From: an uncultured Neomegalonema sp.
GTDB lineage: Bacteria; Pseudomonadota; Alphaproteobacteria; Rhodobacterales; Rhodobacteraceae
Assembly: GCA_937911325.1 (NCBI GenBank)
Contig: CALDSD010000069.1
Span: forward strand, 62,001 to 126,000
Direction: 5' to 3'
Length of the DNA stretch: 64,000 nt
Below are positions 19,388 to 28,291 of this stretch, in pieces. The translations under genes were made by a program, and so were the position numbers. The first letter of the stretch is position 1. Every line of letters starts with the position of its first letter. Below the pieces are notes generated by a model. It was not told the DNA's origin, searched no databases, and saw nothing but the letters and a program-made list of their open reading frames with translations.

Positions 19388-20888
19388 CCCCCTCTCGCCA
19401 TGGGGCGACGACCCTCCAAGCTTTCACTGGTATGCCGACGGCGCCTGGCGCGAGCCCTCCGCCGGCGGCTGGATCGACAGCGACGACCCGACCCGCGGCG
19501 CGGTTTGGGCTCGCGTGCCGCGCTGCGCCGAAGCGGATGTCGAGATTGCCGTTGCGGCGGCGCATCGGGCGGCGACGACCGGTCCCTTCGCCCGCATGAG
19601 CGCGGCTGATCGTGGTCGCCTGTTGCGGCGGATGGGCGACGCGGTGCGGGCGAATGCGGACGCGTTGGGCCGGGTCGAGACCCGCGACAACGGCAAGGAT
19701 CTCGCCGGCGTTCAGTTCGGCTTGAAGACCTGGCTCGCGGACAGTTTCGACTACTATGCCGGGCTCGCGGACAAGATCGAGGGCGCGGTCATTCCCGCCG
19801 AGGCGGCGGACATTCTGAATTACACCAAGCGCGAACCGTTCGGCGTCGCCGCCTGCGTCACGGCTTGGAACTCGCCGCTGCTGATCGCGATCTGGAAGAT
19901 CTCGGCGGCGCTCGCCGCCGGCAACGCGGTAGTCTTGAAGCCTTCCGAGCACGCATCGGTGTCGACCCTGGCGCTGATGTCGGCGCTTGAAGCGGCGGAT
20001 CCGCCGCCGGGTCTGCTCAATGTCGTCACCGGTTTCGGAACTGAGGCCGGCGCCGCGCTCATCACGCATGACAAGGTCGGCGTCGTCAGCTTCACCGGCG
20101 GCTCTGCGGGCGGGCGCGCTGCTGCGGCGCTGGCGGCGCAAGCGCCGAAACCCTGCATTCTCGAGCTTGGCGGAAAGTCGCCGCAACTGGTGCTTGAGGA
20201 CGCCGATCTCGAACTGGCGGCGCGCGGGGTCGCGAACGGGATCTTCCCGCCGGCGGGGCAAAGCTGTATCGCCGGCTCGCGCGCGCTGGTTCACCGCGAT
20301 CTTCACGACAAGTTTGTCGAGCGCCTGTGCGCCATCGCCGGGCGGGCGCGGATCGGCGATCCGGCGGATCCCCGAACCCATATCGGTCCGATCGCCAACC
20401 GCCCTCATTTTGAGCGGATCCTGAGCGCGGTCGCAGCCGCCTCGGCGGAGGGAGCGAACTGCGTTCTTGGCGGCGAGGCGGTCTCGCCAAAGGGCTGCGA
20501 CGGCTGGTTCGTCGGTCCGACGATCTTCACTGGCGTGCGGCCAGAAATGGGTGTCGCGCGGGACGAGATCTTCGGCCCTGTGCTGGCTGTCATGCCGGTC
20601 GAAGACGACGCGCAGGCGGTGGCTATCGCCAATGACAGCCCGTTCGGCCTGGCCGCCGGCGTGTGGACGCGGGACGCGGCGCGCGCGCTGCGGCTGGCCG
20701 ACCAGCTGGACGCCGGCACCGTCTACGTGAACACCTATTTCGGTTCGGCGCCGCAGTCGCCGACCGGCGGTTTCAAGCAGTCGGGCTACGGCAAAGAAAA
20801 CGGGGTCGAGGGCTTGTTCGCCTTCACCCAGACCAAATCGGTCTGGCTCAGCACCAGGCCCGAGCAGCCCGATCCTTTTGGAGACTAA
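19374..20888 (+). CDS. NAD(P)-dependent aldehyde dehydrogenase
   Basis: A 504-residue ALDH-superfamily enzyme that oxidises an aldehyde to the acid. The catalytic Cys lies in PAGQSCIAGSR, the general base Glu in LELGGKSPQ, and the cofactor-loop motifs are AWNSPLL, LKPSEHAS and SFTGGS. The C-terminal GGFKQSGYGKENG is typical of the betaine-aldehyde/aldehyde dehydrogenase branch. It follows the alcohol dehydrogenase with a short overlap, implying a two-step oxidation of one substrate. Only 3 nt separate its stop from the MmgE/PrpD start. Confidence 0.93.
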   Translation: MAHPDPLSPWGDDPPSFHWYADGAWREPSAGGWIDSDDPTRGAVWARVPRCAEADVEIAVAAAHRAATTGPFARMSAADRGRLLRRMGDAVRANADALGRVETRDNGKDLAGVQFGLKTWLADSFDYYAGLADKIEGAVIPAEAADILNYTKREPFGVAACVTAWNSPLLIAIWKISAALAAGNAVVLKPSEHASVSTLALMSALEAADPPPGLLNVVTGFGTEAGAALITHDKVGVVSFTGGSAGGRAAAALAAQAPKPCILELGGKSPQLVLEDADLELAARGVANGIFPPAGQSCIAGSRALVHRDLHDKFVERLCAIAGRARIGDPADPRTHIGPIANRPHFERILSAVAAASAEGANCVLGGEAVSPKGCDGWFVGPTIFTGVRPEMGVARDEIFGPVLAVMPVEDDAQAVAIANDSPFGLAAGVWTRDAARALRLADQLDAGTVYVNTYFGSAPQSPTGGFKQSGYGKENGVEGLFAFTQTKSVWLSTRPEQPDPFGD

Positions 20889-20891
20889 GCG

Positions 20892-22259
20892 ATGTCGCGA
20901 CTGGAGATCTTGGCGGAACGCGTTGTTTCCCTCCCAACCCCGACGGAGCGAGGGCGGCTTTACGCCCGCGATGCGGGGCTGGACCTGCTGGGCTGTGTTC
21001 TGGCGGGGACCGATCACCCGTACGCCGTCGGCGCGCGCCGGGCGCTGGGAGGGTATCCCGGCGCGGCGCCGCTCTATGGAACCGGCCAACGCGCCGCCGC
21101 GCCCTTTGCGGCGCTGTGCAACGCCGTCGCCTCGCATGCGTACGACTTCGATGATTGGGAGGAGCCCGGCAACACCCATCCCAGCGCCGTCGTGTTTCCG
21201 GCGCTGTGGGCTTTGGCGGCTGAGCGCGGCGGGGCGTCGGGCGAGGACGTGCTGACCGCCTACGCGGCCGGTTTCGAAGTCATCGCCAGACTGGGGGAAG
21301 CCCTGAACTTTGAGCATTACAACCAGGGCTGGCATTCAACCGCGACCCTGGGCGTCATCGGCGCGGCGGGCGCTTGCGCGCGGTTGCTCGGGCTTGACGC
21401 GGCGCGTGCGGCGCAGGCGCTCTCGCTCGCGATCAGCCAGGCTTCGGGCTATACGTGCCAGTTTGGCAGCGCCGCCAAACCGCTTCAGGCGGGTTTCGCC
21501 GCCCGTGACGGCCTGACGGCGGCCCTGCTCGCCGAACAGGGCCTGACCGGGCAGGTGCGGGTTCTGGACGCGCCGACCGGTTTCGCAGCTCTGACCTCCG
21601 GCGTCGATCCGGCGCGGCTCGACACGGTTTTCGGCGCGATGAATAAGACTGAGACGACCGAGACCGCCCTCGACAAATGGGGGGTGGTGCTCAAGCCTTA
21701 TCCGTCCTGCGGCTACACCCATCGTCTGATCGACTGCGCGCTCGATCTGCATGGCCGCGTCGCGCCGGACGCCATCGTTTCGATCCGAGCGGAGCTGCCC
21801 GACTTCCACTACGCCATCCTCGCTTTCGACCGACCGGCGGATCGTTCGCAGGCGCTGTTCAGCGCGCCCTTTACACTCGCGACGGCGCTGTTGCGCGGGC
21901 GGTTCGAGATGCGTGATCTGAACGAGGAGAACCGATCCGATCCGGCGCTGCGCGCGCTGATCGACCGGGTCGAGATGGCGCCGCAACACCCGCGACGGCC
22001 CGAGCTGAACTACGATCCTGACCAACCGGACCGGGTGAGCGTCGCTCTGCGCTCCGGCGAGACCCTGAGCGCCGAATGCGCCTTCCCCACCGGCGCGCCT
22101 CAGAATCCGATGTCCCATGAGCAGCTTACGCGCAAATTCTCGCGGAACGCCGCGGCGGTCTTCGATCCTTTGCCGGACGGCGCGCTGGACGCGCTCGCGG
22201 TCTGGGATCAGGCGGATGCGATCACCGCCGTTCTAGACTCTTTCGGAGGACACACATGA
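20892..22259 (+). CDS. MmgE/PrpD-family protein
   Basis: A 455-residue member of the family that includes 2-methylcitrate dehydratase PrpD and cis-aconitate decarboxylase. Visible family features are the N-terminal helical domain with YDFDDWEEPGNTHPSAVV (active-site region), NFEHYNQGWHSTATLGVIGA, and the C-terminal lid domain from about residue 270. Propionate genes (prpB/C) are absent, so a role as methylcitrate dehydratase is unlikely; the family also holds many uncharacterised dehydratases, decarboxylases and isomerases. The stop overlaps the MttB-family start (ATGA), and a GGAGGA ribosome-binding site lies inside its 3' end. Confidence 0.88.
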   Translation: MSRLEILAERVVSLPTPTERGRLYARDAGLDLLGCVLAGTDHPYAVGARRALGGYPGAAPLYGTGQRAAAPFAALCNAVASHAYDFDDWEEPGNTHPSAVVFPALWALAAERGGASGEDVLTAYAAGFEVIARLGEALNFEHYNQGWHSTATLGVIGAAGACARLLGLDAARAAQALSLAISQASGYTCQFGSAAKPLQAGFAARDGLTAALLAEQGLTGQVRVLDAPTGFAALTSGVDPARLDTVFGAMNKTETTETALDKWGVVLKPYPSCGYTHRLIDCALDLHGRVAPDAIVSIRAELPDFHYAILAFDRPADRSQALFSAPFTLATALLRGRFEMRDLNEENRSDPALRALIDRVEMAPQHPRRPELNYDPDQPDRVSVALRSGETLSAECAFPTGAPQNPMSHEQLTRKFSRNAAAVFDPLPDGALDALAVWDQADAITAVLDSFGGHT

Positions 22260-23824
22260 CGGAAGCTCCGACCCGCCGCGCAGGTGGCCGCAGCGCCCGG
22301 CGCGAGGCGCGCAAGGACGGCGCCGGCGGCGGCGACAGTCAGGCGATCTGGCCCGGCGTCGTGGGGGGGCGCTTCCGACCGCTCTCCGATCGCGATGTCG
22401 AGCGCGTGCACGAAACGGCGTTGCGCATTCTTGAAGAGATCGGCCTGACCTCGGCGACCCCGCGCTGCGTCGAGACCGTGACCCGCGCCGGCGGACGGCT
22501 GACCGACGACGGGCGGCTGCTGATGCCGGCCTCGCTGGTCGAGGAGACGCTCGCGGTCGCGGGGCGGGGCTTCAAGCTTTGCGCCCAAGATCCGGCGCAT
22601 GACATCGACCCATCGGACACGCGAGTGCATCTCGGGACCTCTGGCGCCGCCGTGCATATCGTCGATAGCGAGACACGGGCGGTGAGGGACTCCACGCTGG
22701 CCGATCTCTATGACATGGCGCGGCTCGCGCAGGCGCTGCCGAACATTCACATGTTTCAGCGCACGGTTGTCGCGCGCGACCTGAGCGACCCGCGCGAAAT
22801 GGATCTCAACACCGCCTTCGCCTGCATGGCCGGGACCACCAAGCATGTGGGCAGCAGTTTCACCAACGGCGATCATCTGCGCGATGCGGTCGAGATCATG
22901 CGGCTGATCGCCGGAGGGGCGGAGGCGCTGCGCGCGCGGCCGTTCCTGTGCGTCTCCACCTGTTTCGTCGTCCCGCCGCTGACATTCGCCGAGGAAGCGC
23001 TCGAGGTGATCGAAGTCGCGGCCGAGGCTGGCCTGCCGCTGAAGCTTGTTTCCGCCGGACAAGCGGGGGCGACCTCGCCGGCGGCGCTGGCGGGCTCGGT
23101 CGCTCTGCAGACGGCCGAGGTGCTCGCCGGGCTCGTGTACCTGAACCTGCTCTCGCCGGGGCATCCGGCGCTCTTCGGCGCGCTGCCTTTCGTGTCGGAT
23201 CTGCGGACCGGCGCGATGTCCGGCGGCAGCGCGGAGCAGGGGCTGCTGATGGCCGCGTGCGCCCAGATGGCTCAGCGCTACGATATTCCTTGCGCGGTGT
23301 CAGCGGGCATGACCGACAGCAAGATGCCCGATTTCCAGGCGGGCTACGAGAAGGGCTACACCGAGCTGATGAGCGCGCTCGCCGGCGCCAATCTGATCTA
23401 CGAGGCGGCTGGCATGTACGGTTCGTTGCTCGCGTGCTCACTGGAGAGCTTTGTGCTCGACAACGACCTGATCGGCGCGGTGATGCGCGCGACCCGCGGC
23501 ATCGAGGTGACGGACGAGACCCTATCGCTCGAGGCGATCCGCGAGGTCTGCATCGACGGGCCAGGTCATTTTCTTGGCCATGACCAGACGCTTTCGCGGA
23601 TGCAGAGCGACTACTTCTACCCGGCGCTAGGAGATCGGACGACGCCGCAAGAATGGGCGGACAATGGAGCCGAGGATTTGCTGGCGCAGGCGCGGCGACG
23701 CACGCGCGAGATCCTGGACGAACCCGTGGTTGCGCATATCCCGCCGGAGATCGACGCCGAGATCCGGGCGCGGTTTCCGATCCGTCTGAACGCGGGCGTG
23801 GGACGCGAGAGGGCGAGCGCGTGA
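22256..23824 (+). CDS. MttB-superfamily (trimethylamine/quaternary amine) methyltransferase, non-pyrrolysine
   Basis: A 522-residue TIM-barrel protein of the MttB family, whose members demethylate quaternary amines (glycine betaine, proline betaine, carnitine, butyrobetaine) by methyl transfer to a corrinoid protein. Recognisable stretches are RFRPLSDRDVERVHETALRI, ILEEIGL, LGTSGAAVHIVD, GTTKHVGSSF, SAGQAGATSPAALAG and GMTDSKMPDFQAGYEKGY. The frame has no internal amber codon, so it is the Pyl-lacking type. No corrinoid carrier or methyl-THF transferase gene is adjacent, which is odd for a working methyltransferase. A basic, Gly-rich 25-residue N-terminal leader precedes the domain. Confidence 0.88.
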   Translation: MTEAPTRRAGGRSARREARKDGAGGGDSQAIWPGVVGGRFRPLSDRDVERVHETALRILEEIGLTSATPRCVETVTRAGGRLTDDGRLLMPASLVEETLAVAGRGFKLCAQDPAHDIDPSDTRVHLGTSGAAVHIVDSETRAVRDSTLADLYDMARLAQALPNIHMFQRTVVARDLSDPREMDLNTAFACMAGTTKHVGSSFTNGDHLRDAVEIMRLIAGGAEALRARPFLCVSTCFVVPPLTFAEEALEVIEVAAEAGLPLKLVSAGQAGATSPAALAGSVALQTAEVLAGLVYLNLLSPGHPALFGALPFVSDLRTGAMSGGSAEQGLLMAACAQMAQRYDIPCAVSAGMTDSKMPDFQAGYEKGYTELMSALAGANLIYEAAGMYGSLLACSLESFVLDNDLIGAVMRATRGIEVTDETLSLEAIREVCIDGPGHFLGHDQTLSRMQSDYFYPALGDRTTPQEWADNGAEDLLAQARRRTREILDEPVVAHIPPEIDAEIRARFPIRLNAGVGRERASA

Positions 23825-24849
23825 CGGATCAGACCGCACAGGCGCCGTTCGAGGACGCCGAGCCCGAAGTGCCGCCCGGGCAAAACCGGGAATGGAACTA
23901 CCATCCTGGCTTGCCGATCCAGACGTCGCCGATCTTCGCCTGGCCGCCGCGCCCGCTCGCCGGGTTGCGCTGGCTTGCGAGCTACTGGTTCGCGATATCG
24001 TCAGTGGTGATCGAGTTCTTCCTGGCGTGGGGCGTCTACGCCTTGTTGCAGCCCGATCCAGAGCAGATGAAAACGCTCGCGCTTGGCTGGGCCGCGCAGA
24101 TCTGGCTGCGCAATCTGGCGCTGCTCTTCCTCGTCGCCGGCGGCCTGCATCTCTATCTCTACCGCCTTAAAGCGCAGGGCAAGGCGCTCAAATTCGATGC
24201 GCGCGAGCTGGCCAAGGACAACGGAACCTACGCCTTCCGCGAGCAGGTGCTCGACAACATGTTCTGGAGCGTCGCCAGCGGCGTGACGATCTGGAGCCTG
24301 TACGAGGTGATGTACTTCTGGGCTGCGGCGAATGGGTTCGCGCCAATGATCCTGTGGGCTGAGAACCCTGTGTGGTTCGCGCTTTGGTTCTTGCTGATCC
24401 CGCTCTGGGCCTCGCTCCACTTCTACTGGATCCATCGGGCGCTTCACTGGCCGCCGCTTTATCGGTTGGCGCATTCTCTGCACCACCGGAACATCAATAT
24501 CGGTCCCTGGACCGGGCTCTCGATGCATCCTGTCGAGCACGTCCTCTACTTCTCGAGCCTGGCGATCCACTTCATTGTTCCCTCGCACCCGGTTCATGTG
24601 CTCTTCCATTTCTACAATCTCGGGCTGAACCCGGCGGTCTCGCATTCGGGTTTCGATGGGTTGGTGGCCAAGGATCGCAAGCAAGTGGATCTGGGGGACT
24701 TTTTTCACCAGCTCCACCATCGCTATTTCGAGTGCAACTACGGCACGTCGGAAGTGCCCTGGGATCGCTGGTTCGGCTCTTTCCATGACGGCACGCCCGA
24801 AGCGACGGCGCACATTCGCGCGCGCAAGCGACGGATAATGGGGCGGTAG
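23821..24849 (+). CDS. Sterol desaturase/fatty acid hydroxylase-superfamily membrane di-iron enzyme
   Basis: Last gene of the operon, with start GTG 23821 overlapping the MttB-family stop (GTGA), 342 residues. It has four to five hydrophobic helices (about residues 58-80, 98-116, 150-175, 190-210 and 235-260) and the His clusters that ligate a di-iron centre: HFYWIHRALHW, HSLHHRN, and HQLHHRYFECNYG. Family members hydroxylate or desaturate lipids, sterols or small hydrophobic molecules. Coupling to an MttB-family gene suggests oxygen-dependent processing of a methylated amine or an amino-lipid (inference). Confidence 0.9.
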   Translation: MTDQTAQAPFEDAEPEVPPGQNREWNYHPGLPIQTSPIFAWPPRPLAGLRWLASYWFAISSVVIEFFLAWGVYALLQPDPEQMKTLALGWAAQIWLRNLALLFLVAGGLHLYLYRLKAQGKALKFDARELAKDNGTYAFREQVLDNMFWSVASGVTIWSLYEVMYFWAAANGFAPMILWAENPVWFALWFLLIPLWASLHFYWIHRALHWPPLYRLAHSLHHRNINIGPWTGLSMHPVEHVLYFSSLAIHFIVPSHPVHVLFHFYNLGLNPAVSHSGFDGLVAKDRKQVDLGDFFHQLHHRYFECNYGTSEVPWDRWFGSFHDGTPEATAHIRARKRRIMGR

Positions 24850-24876
24850 AGCCCGCTGCATCGCGCCATCAACGCG

Positions 24877-25185
24877 TTACGGCTCACGGGCGGACAGTAG
24901 CTGACTTATCACCCAGCCTACGGCCTCCTCCGCGTTGTTGTGTCGTCGGAAAAAGTCTGCGCCGCCGACCTCGTTGTGGCTGGCTTGCGTGTACCAATAA
25001 TCGTCTTCTTCGAAGACCCAGAAAAGCGGGCCTAAGTAGACTGTGGAACCGGCGTAACGCTCCGACCCTGTCGCGATCACATAGCGGTTCGCCCAATTAC
25101 CCGTGTCAGCCTCGCTCGAGAAGGGGCCGCCCACACTCAGACCTTGGAAACGCGCCTTTTGCAAAAGAGCATCCTCGATTGGCAT
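24877..25185 (-). CDS. Small conserved-looking protein of unknown function
   Basis: A 102-residue protein I do not recognise. ATG 25185 is preceded by AAAGG about 11 nt upstream. It is rich in aromatic residues (WANRY, FWVFEEDDYWYTQ) with no signal peptide or membrane helix, suggesting a compact soluble protein. It converges on the hydroxylase gene, with 27 bp between the stops. Confidence 0.6.
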   Translation of the reverse strand: MPIEDALLQKARFQGLSVGGPFSSEADTGNWANRYVIATGSERYAGSTVYLGPLFWVFEEDDYWYTQASHNEVGGADFFRRHNNAEEAVGWVISQLLSAREP

Positions 25186-25445
25186 CGTTCGGCGCCTTTA
25201 AATCTCAGTCGCATATCGAAGGTTACGCCGCGCATCCGCCTTTGAACATCCTAGAGATCCGTGGTCTCGTGTGACTGCTTTTGCCCAAAGCCGCCACTGA
25301 TTGGCGCATGCAGGGGTCCGCCTCAGACCGAGAAGCCCCCTCAAGTATTATAAATCGCGCAAGTAACAGTTTAAAACCACGCTGGACCTGCGGCTCCTGT
25401 TGTTCAAGTGTCTCAAGCGCTCATTCGCAAACAGGAGAAGACGCT

Positions 25446-25841
25446 ATGACGATCTCGCCCGATGCCGTCGAACAAATGGCGCAAGACTTTACCTCTGCAT
25501 GTACCTCTAATTCCGCAGTAGCAGTCGCTTCTTTCTTCGCTGAATACGGAGAGATCGTAATCAACCGGGGAGAGCCCTGGAGTGGTCGAGCGCGCGTCGC
25601 TGATATGGCCGCCGGGTTTTATGCTGATGTGCCGGATCTGACACTCAGCTGTGATGATATCCGCTGCTCGGCGACACATGCGATCTACGTGTGGACCTTC
25701 ACGGGTCATGACGCAAAGACGGGAAACCCGCTGAAGATCCGAGGCTGGGAGGAGTGGGATCTTGGTGAGGATCTGAAAGTCAAATCGTCGCGTGGCTGGT
25801 TCGACGCGGACGATTACGCGCGGCAGGTGGCGGGTAGCTGA
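25446..25841 (+). CDS. SnoaL/NTF2-like cupin-sized protein
   Basis: ATG 25446, behind AGGAGA, gives 131 residues. The pattern (N-terminal helix, CTSNSAVAVASFFAEYGEIVINRGEPWSGR split by the usual 'dose and switch' layout, then AIYVWTFTGHDAKTGNP and GWEEWDLGEDLKV) is that of SnoaL-like NTF2-fold proteins. These act as cyclases, isomerases or ligand-binding proteins. No operon partner indicates the substrate. Confidence 0.75.
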   Translation: MTISPDAVEQMAQDFTSACTSNSAVAVASFFAEYGEIVINRGEPWSGRARVADMAAGFYADVPDLTLSCDDIRCSATHAIYVWTFTGHDAKTGNPLKIRGWEEWDLGEDLKVKSSRGWFDADDYARQVAGS

Positions 25842-25934
25842 TTATCCGAAGGTCCGTTCTTGCCCCTAGCCAGCCGACACGTTCCGAAGGCGGATTGACG
25901 TTCAAGACTTGCGAGCGGACAATCCGAAGAGAGG

Positions 25935-25950
25935 GGAGCGTTTCCGCTCC
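25935..25950. repeat. Stem-loop downstream of the recombinase remnant
   Basis: GGAGCG (25935-25940), a 4-nt loop, then CGCTCC (25945-25950). On the minus strand the loop reads GAAA. It sits 10 bp beyond the recombinase fragment stop; without a T tract on either side, it is at best a weak terminator. Confidence 0.4.
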
Positions 25951-25960
25951 GCTCCTCGTT

Positions 25961-26194
25961 TCAGTCGTCGACCTGCTCGGAGGTCTCAAGCGCGTCTTCC
26001 ACCTCGATGCCGAGGTATCTCAGGGTGCTTTCGACCTTTTCGTGCCCGAGCGGCAGTTGGGCTGCTCGCAGGTTCCCAGTCTTCCGATCGAACAGCGTCG
26101 CCTTCACACGCCTCAGAGAATGCGCGCCGTATCGACTTCGATCCAATCCGGCGAGCGTGATCCGCACATCAACGAGCCTTGCGTGTCGCCTGAC
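25961..26194 (-). pseudogene. C-terminal fragment of a tyrosine recombinase (phage-type integrase)
   Basis: About 78 residues correspond to the end of a site-specific recombinase: YGAHSLRRVKATLF (catalytic box II Arg), RAAQLPLGHEKVEST (His of the LGH motif) and LRYLGIEVEDALETSEQ (nucleophilic Tyr). In-frame residues before the GTG at 26167 (RRHARLVDV) still resemble the family, but a stop codon at about 26198-26200 and unrelated sequence beyond show that the N-terminal part is gone. It marks an old mobile-element or prophage integration site now degraded. Confidence 0.82.
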
Positions 26195-26236
26195 CGATCA
26201 GGTTGTCCTTGCTCCGAGGTCGGGCCGAGACTGCAT

Positions 26237-26478
26237 TGGGCGGTCAGCCCGCCGTCGACGATCATGCGGGCTCCCGTGATGAAGGATGCCTCCGGCCCAA
26301 CAAGGAAGGACACCAGGGCCGCGACCTCTTCAGATTTTCCGTAGCGTCCCAAAGGAACACGACCCTTCAGCCATTCAGCCAGATCGGTCTGATGCGGCTT
26401 CATGTCCGTGTCCACAGGCCCGGGCGCGACCGCGTTGATCGTCATCCCGCGTGGGCCAAGATCCCGCGACCACCCCTG
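26237..26478 (-). pseudogene. C-terminal fragment of a short-chain dehydrogenase/reductase
   Basis: Homology to SDR enzymes starts abruptly at QGWSRDLGPRGMTINAVAP and runs through GPVDTDMKP, GRYGKSEEVAALVSFL, SFITGARMIVDGGLTA. The Rossmann nucleotide-binding half and the catalytic Ser/Tyr/Lys region are absent. The frame continues to 26113 with sequence unrelated to SDRs because the normal stop is lost, and it overlaps the recombinase fragment in another frame. Upstream sequence (to about 26650) shows no coding pattern I can name. Confidence 0.8.
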
Positions 26479-26656
26479 AAGCGGATTTGCGCGCCTTCGC
26501 CGCGACCAAGATGGCCTGATGGTCCTCCGGCCGGGCGGCGGCCGCCCGATAGAGACGACGTGATTGGCGCGCTCACCTCGCGTTGGGAGTGTCCGCGCTC
26601 GAACGGACCGCTAGAGCGCCGCCCCGCTTTCTGAGGTCGGCGCAACGACCGCTCGT

Positions 26657-28291
26657 CTAAAGAAGCGACCCCGAGGTCGGCGCGAACACTGGCGCCCTGC
26701 GCGGACGCGCGGGCTGAGTTTTGGCGGGCTTCATCATCAGCGCCGTTGGTTGCGGCGGCGCTTGCTCGCCGCGCTTGAAATCAAGCAACGTTCGATGGTC
26801 CGGCAGCTCGTGCATGAGTTCGTCGCGTCGCCCATCGATCATCTTGCCGAATTCCCGCCAATGCGCCTCGCTGAGCGTTGCCGCGCGGGAGAGCCGCTTA
26901 CCCTCATAGAACCCCTTGCCGAACAGCACCGCCTTGTAGGTGTCGTGCGGGAACAGATGCGCCGTCTCCAGATCGCGCGGCGTCGGCAGCACATGAGACC
27001 AGAGCGCCAGGTTTTCTTCGAGCCGGTCGGGCGTGCGGGCAGGGTCTTGCACCTCGCGCCAGTAGGTCGTGTCCTGACGGTTCGACAGACGGTAATGAAG
27101 CGCGATGAAGTCTCGGACTTCCTCGAACATCATCCGCAGATTGCGGTTGTAGCGGGCCGAAACCGCTTCGGGGAAGTCGGATTCGGGAAAGTACTCGCAG
27201 AGCCAGCGGATCGCCATGTCCACGGCGAAGATGGCGGTCGACTCGAGAGGTTCGACGAAGCCGCTCGAGAGCCCGATGGCGACGCAGTTCTTCACCCATG
27301 GCCGCCGCGTGCGTCCGATCCGCATCTTGATTGCGCGCGGTTCTACCTCGCCCTCCTTCATCCCGAGGTGATCGAGGAACTCTCGCGTCGCCTCCTCGAC
27401 CGTGGCGTGGGCTGAGGAGAAGACATAACCGGTGCCGACCCGGTGATAGAGCGGCACCCGCCAGGACCAGCCGGCCTTGAGCGCCGTCGACCGCGTGGCG
27501 GGCTCGAGCCGGTCGAATTCCGCATGCGGGATCTGCACGGCGAGCGCCGTGTCGTTCGGCATGGCGTCGGCGTAAGACTCGAACGGCTCGCCCAGCGCCT
27601 TGTTGATGATCAGGCCGCGAAAGCCGCTGCAGTCGATCACGAGCTCGACCTCGGTGCGGCCGCGGGCGCGCAACTGCAGCGCAGCGACGAAGCCGCGTTC
27701 GTCGAGCTCGACGTCGTCCACGTGATCGAGCACATGCTCGACGCCGCGCGCGACGGCTGTGTCCTTGAGCAGATGAGCAAACTCGCCGGCGTCGAAATGA
27801 TAGGCGAAATTGGTCCGCGCCCGCGGGTCCCGCGCGCTTGCGAGCATCGGCCCTCGGCCGGCGTCCACCAGCGATCGCGCGAGATCGACGCTCCGGTCGT
27901 AGCGCTGACCCGACTTGGCGAACCGGTTGAAGTAGAGCGACGCCGGCACGCTGCGCACCAGCGGCTCGGGATTGAACGGATTGATGTAGCTCATCCGTTC
28001 GCCGCTCTCGTCGACGTTCCAGCCGTTGAAGAGCACGCCGAGTTTGTAGCTGGCGTTGCAGCGCTTGTAGAACTCACGCTCATCAATCTCGAGCTGTGCG
28101 AGGGTTCGCGGCATCGCCGGCACCGTCGCCTCGCCGACGCCAACGGTCGGCGTGTCCGGCGACTCGATCAGCCGGATGGCGACCCGGTCGCCCGCGCCCC
28201 GACGGTTGAGAAAGGTGTCGAGCATCGTGGCGGCCATCCATCCGGCCGTGCCGCCGCCGACAATGGTGATGCTTTCGATCGGTCGCGTCAT
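26657..28291 (-). CDS. Flavin-dependent tryptophan halogenase-family protein
   Basis: A 544-residue FAD-dependent halogenase-like protein. The dinucleotide motif GGGTAGW is at residues 12-18, the family's catalytic Lys is in ASYKLG (K83), and the signature GWxWxIP appears as GWSWRVP near residue 280, followed by GLSSGFVEPLESTAIF. ATG 28291 is preceded by GGAGGA at short spacing; a GTG at 28303 is an alternative. The family chlorinates or brominates indoles and peptide-bound aromatics with FADH2 from a reductase. No flavin reductase, TonB receptor or biosynthetic genes flank it. The C terminus ends in a Pro/Arg-rich tail of about 35 residues. Confidence 0.9.
   Translation of the reverse strand: MTRPIESITIVGGGTAGWMAATMLDTFLNRRGAGDRVAIRLIESPDTPTVGVGEATVPAMPRTLAQLEIDEREFYKRCNASYKLGVLFNGWNVDESGERMSYINPFNPEPLVRSVPASLYFNRFAKSGQRYDRSVDLARSLVDAGRGPMLASARDPRARTNFAYHFDAGEFAHLLKDTAVARGVEHVLDHVDDVELDERGFVAALQLRARGRTEVELVIDCSGFRGLIINKALGEPFESYADAMPNDTALAVQIPHAEFDRLEPATRSTALKAGWSWRVPLYHRVGTGYVFSSAHATVEEATREFLDHLGMKEGEVEPRAIKMRIGRTRRPWVKNCVAIGLSSGFVEPLESTAIFAVDMAIRWLCEYFPESDFPEAVSARYNRNLRMMFEEVRDFIALHYRLSNRQDTTYWREVQDPARTPDRLEENLALWSHVLPTPRDLETAHLFPHDTYKAVLFGKGFYEGKRLSRAATLSEAHWREFGKMIDGRRDELMHELPDHRTLLDFKRGEQAPPQPTALMMKPAKTQPARPRRAPVFAPTSGSLL

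Noticed and set aside
22256-23824. Pyrrolysine-containing MttB
   Set aside because: The frame contains no internal TAG, so this is the non-Pyl branch.
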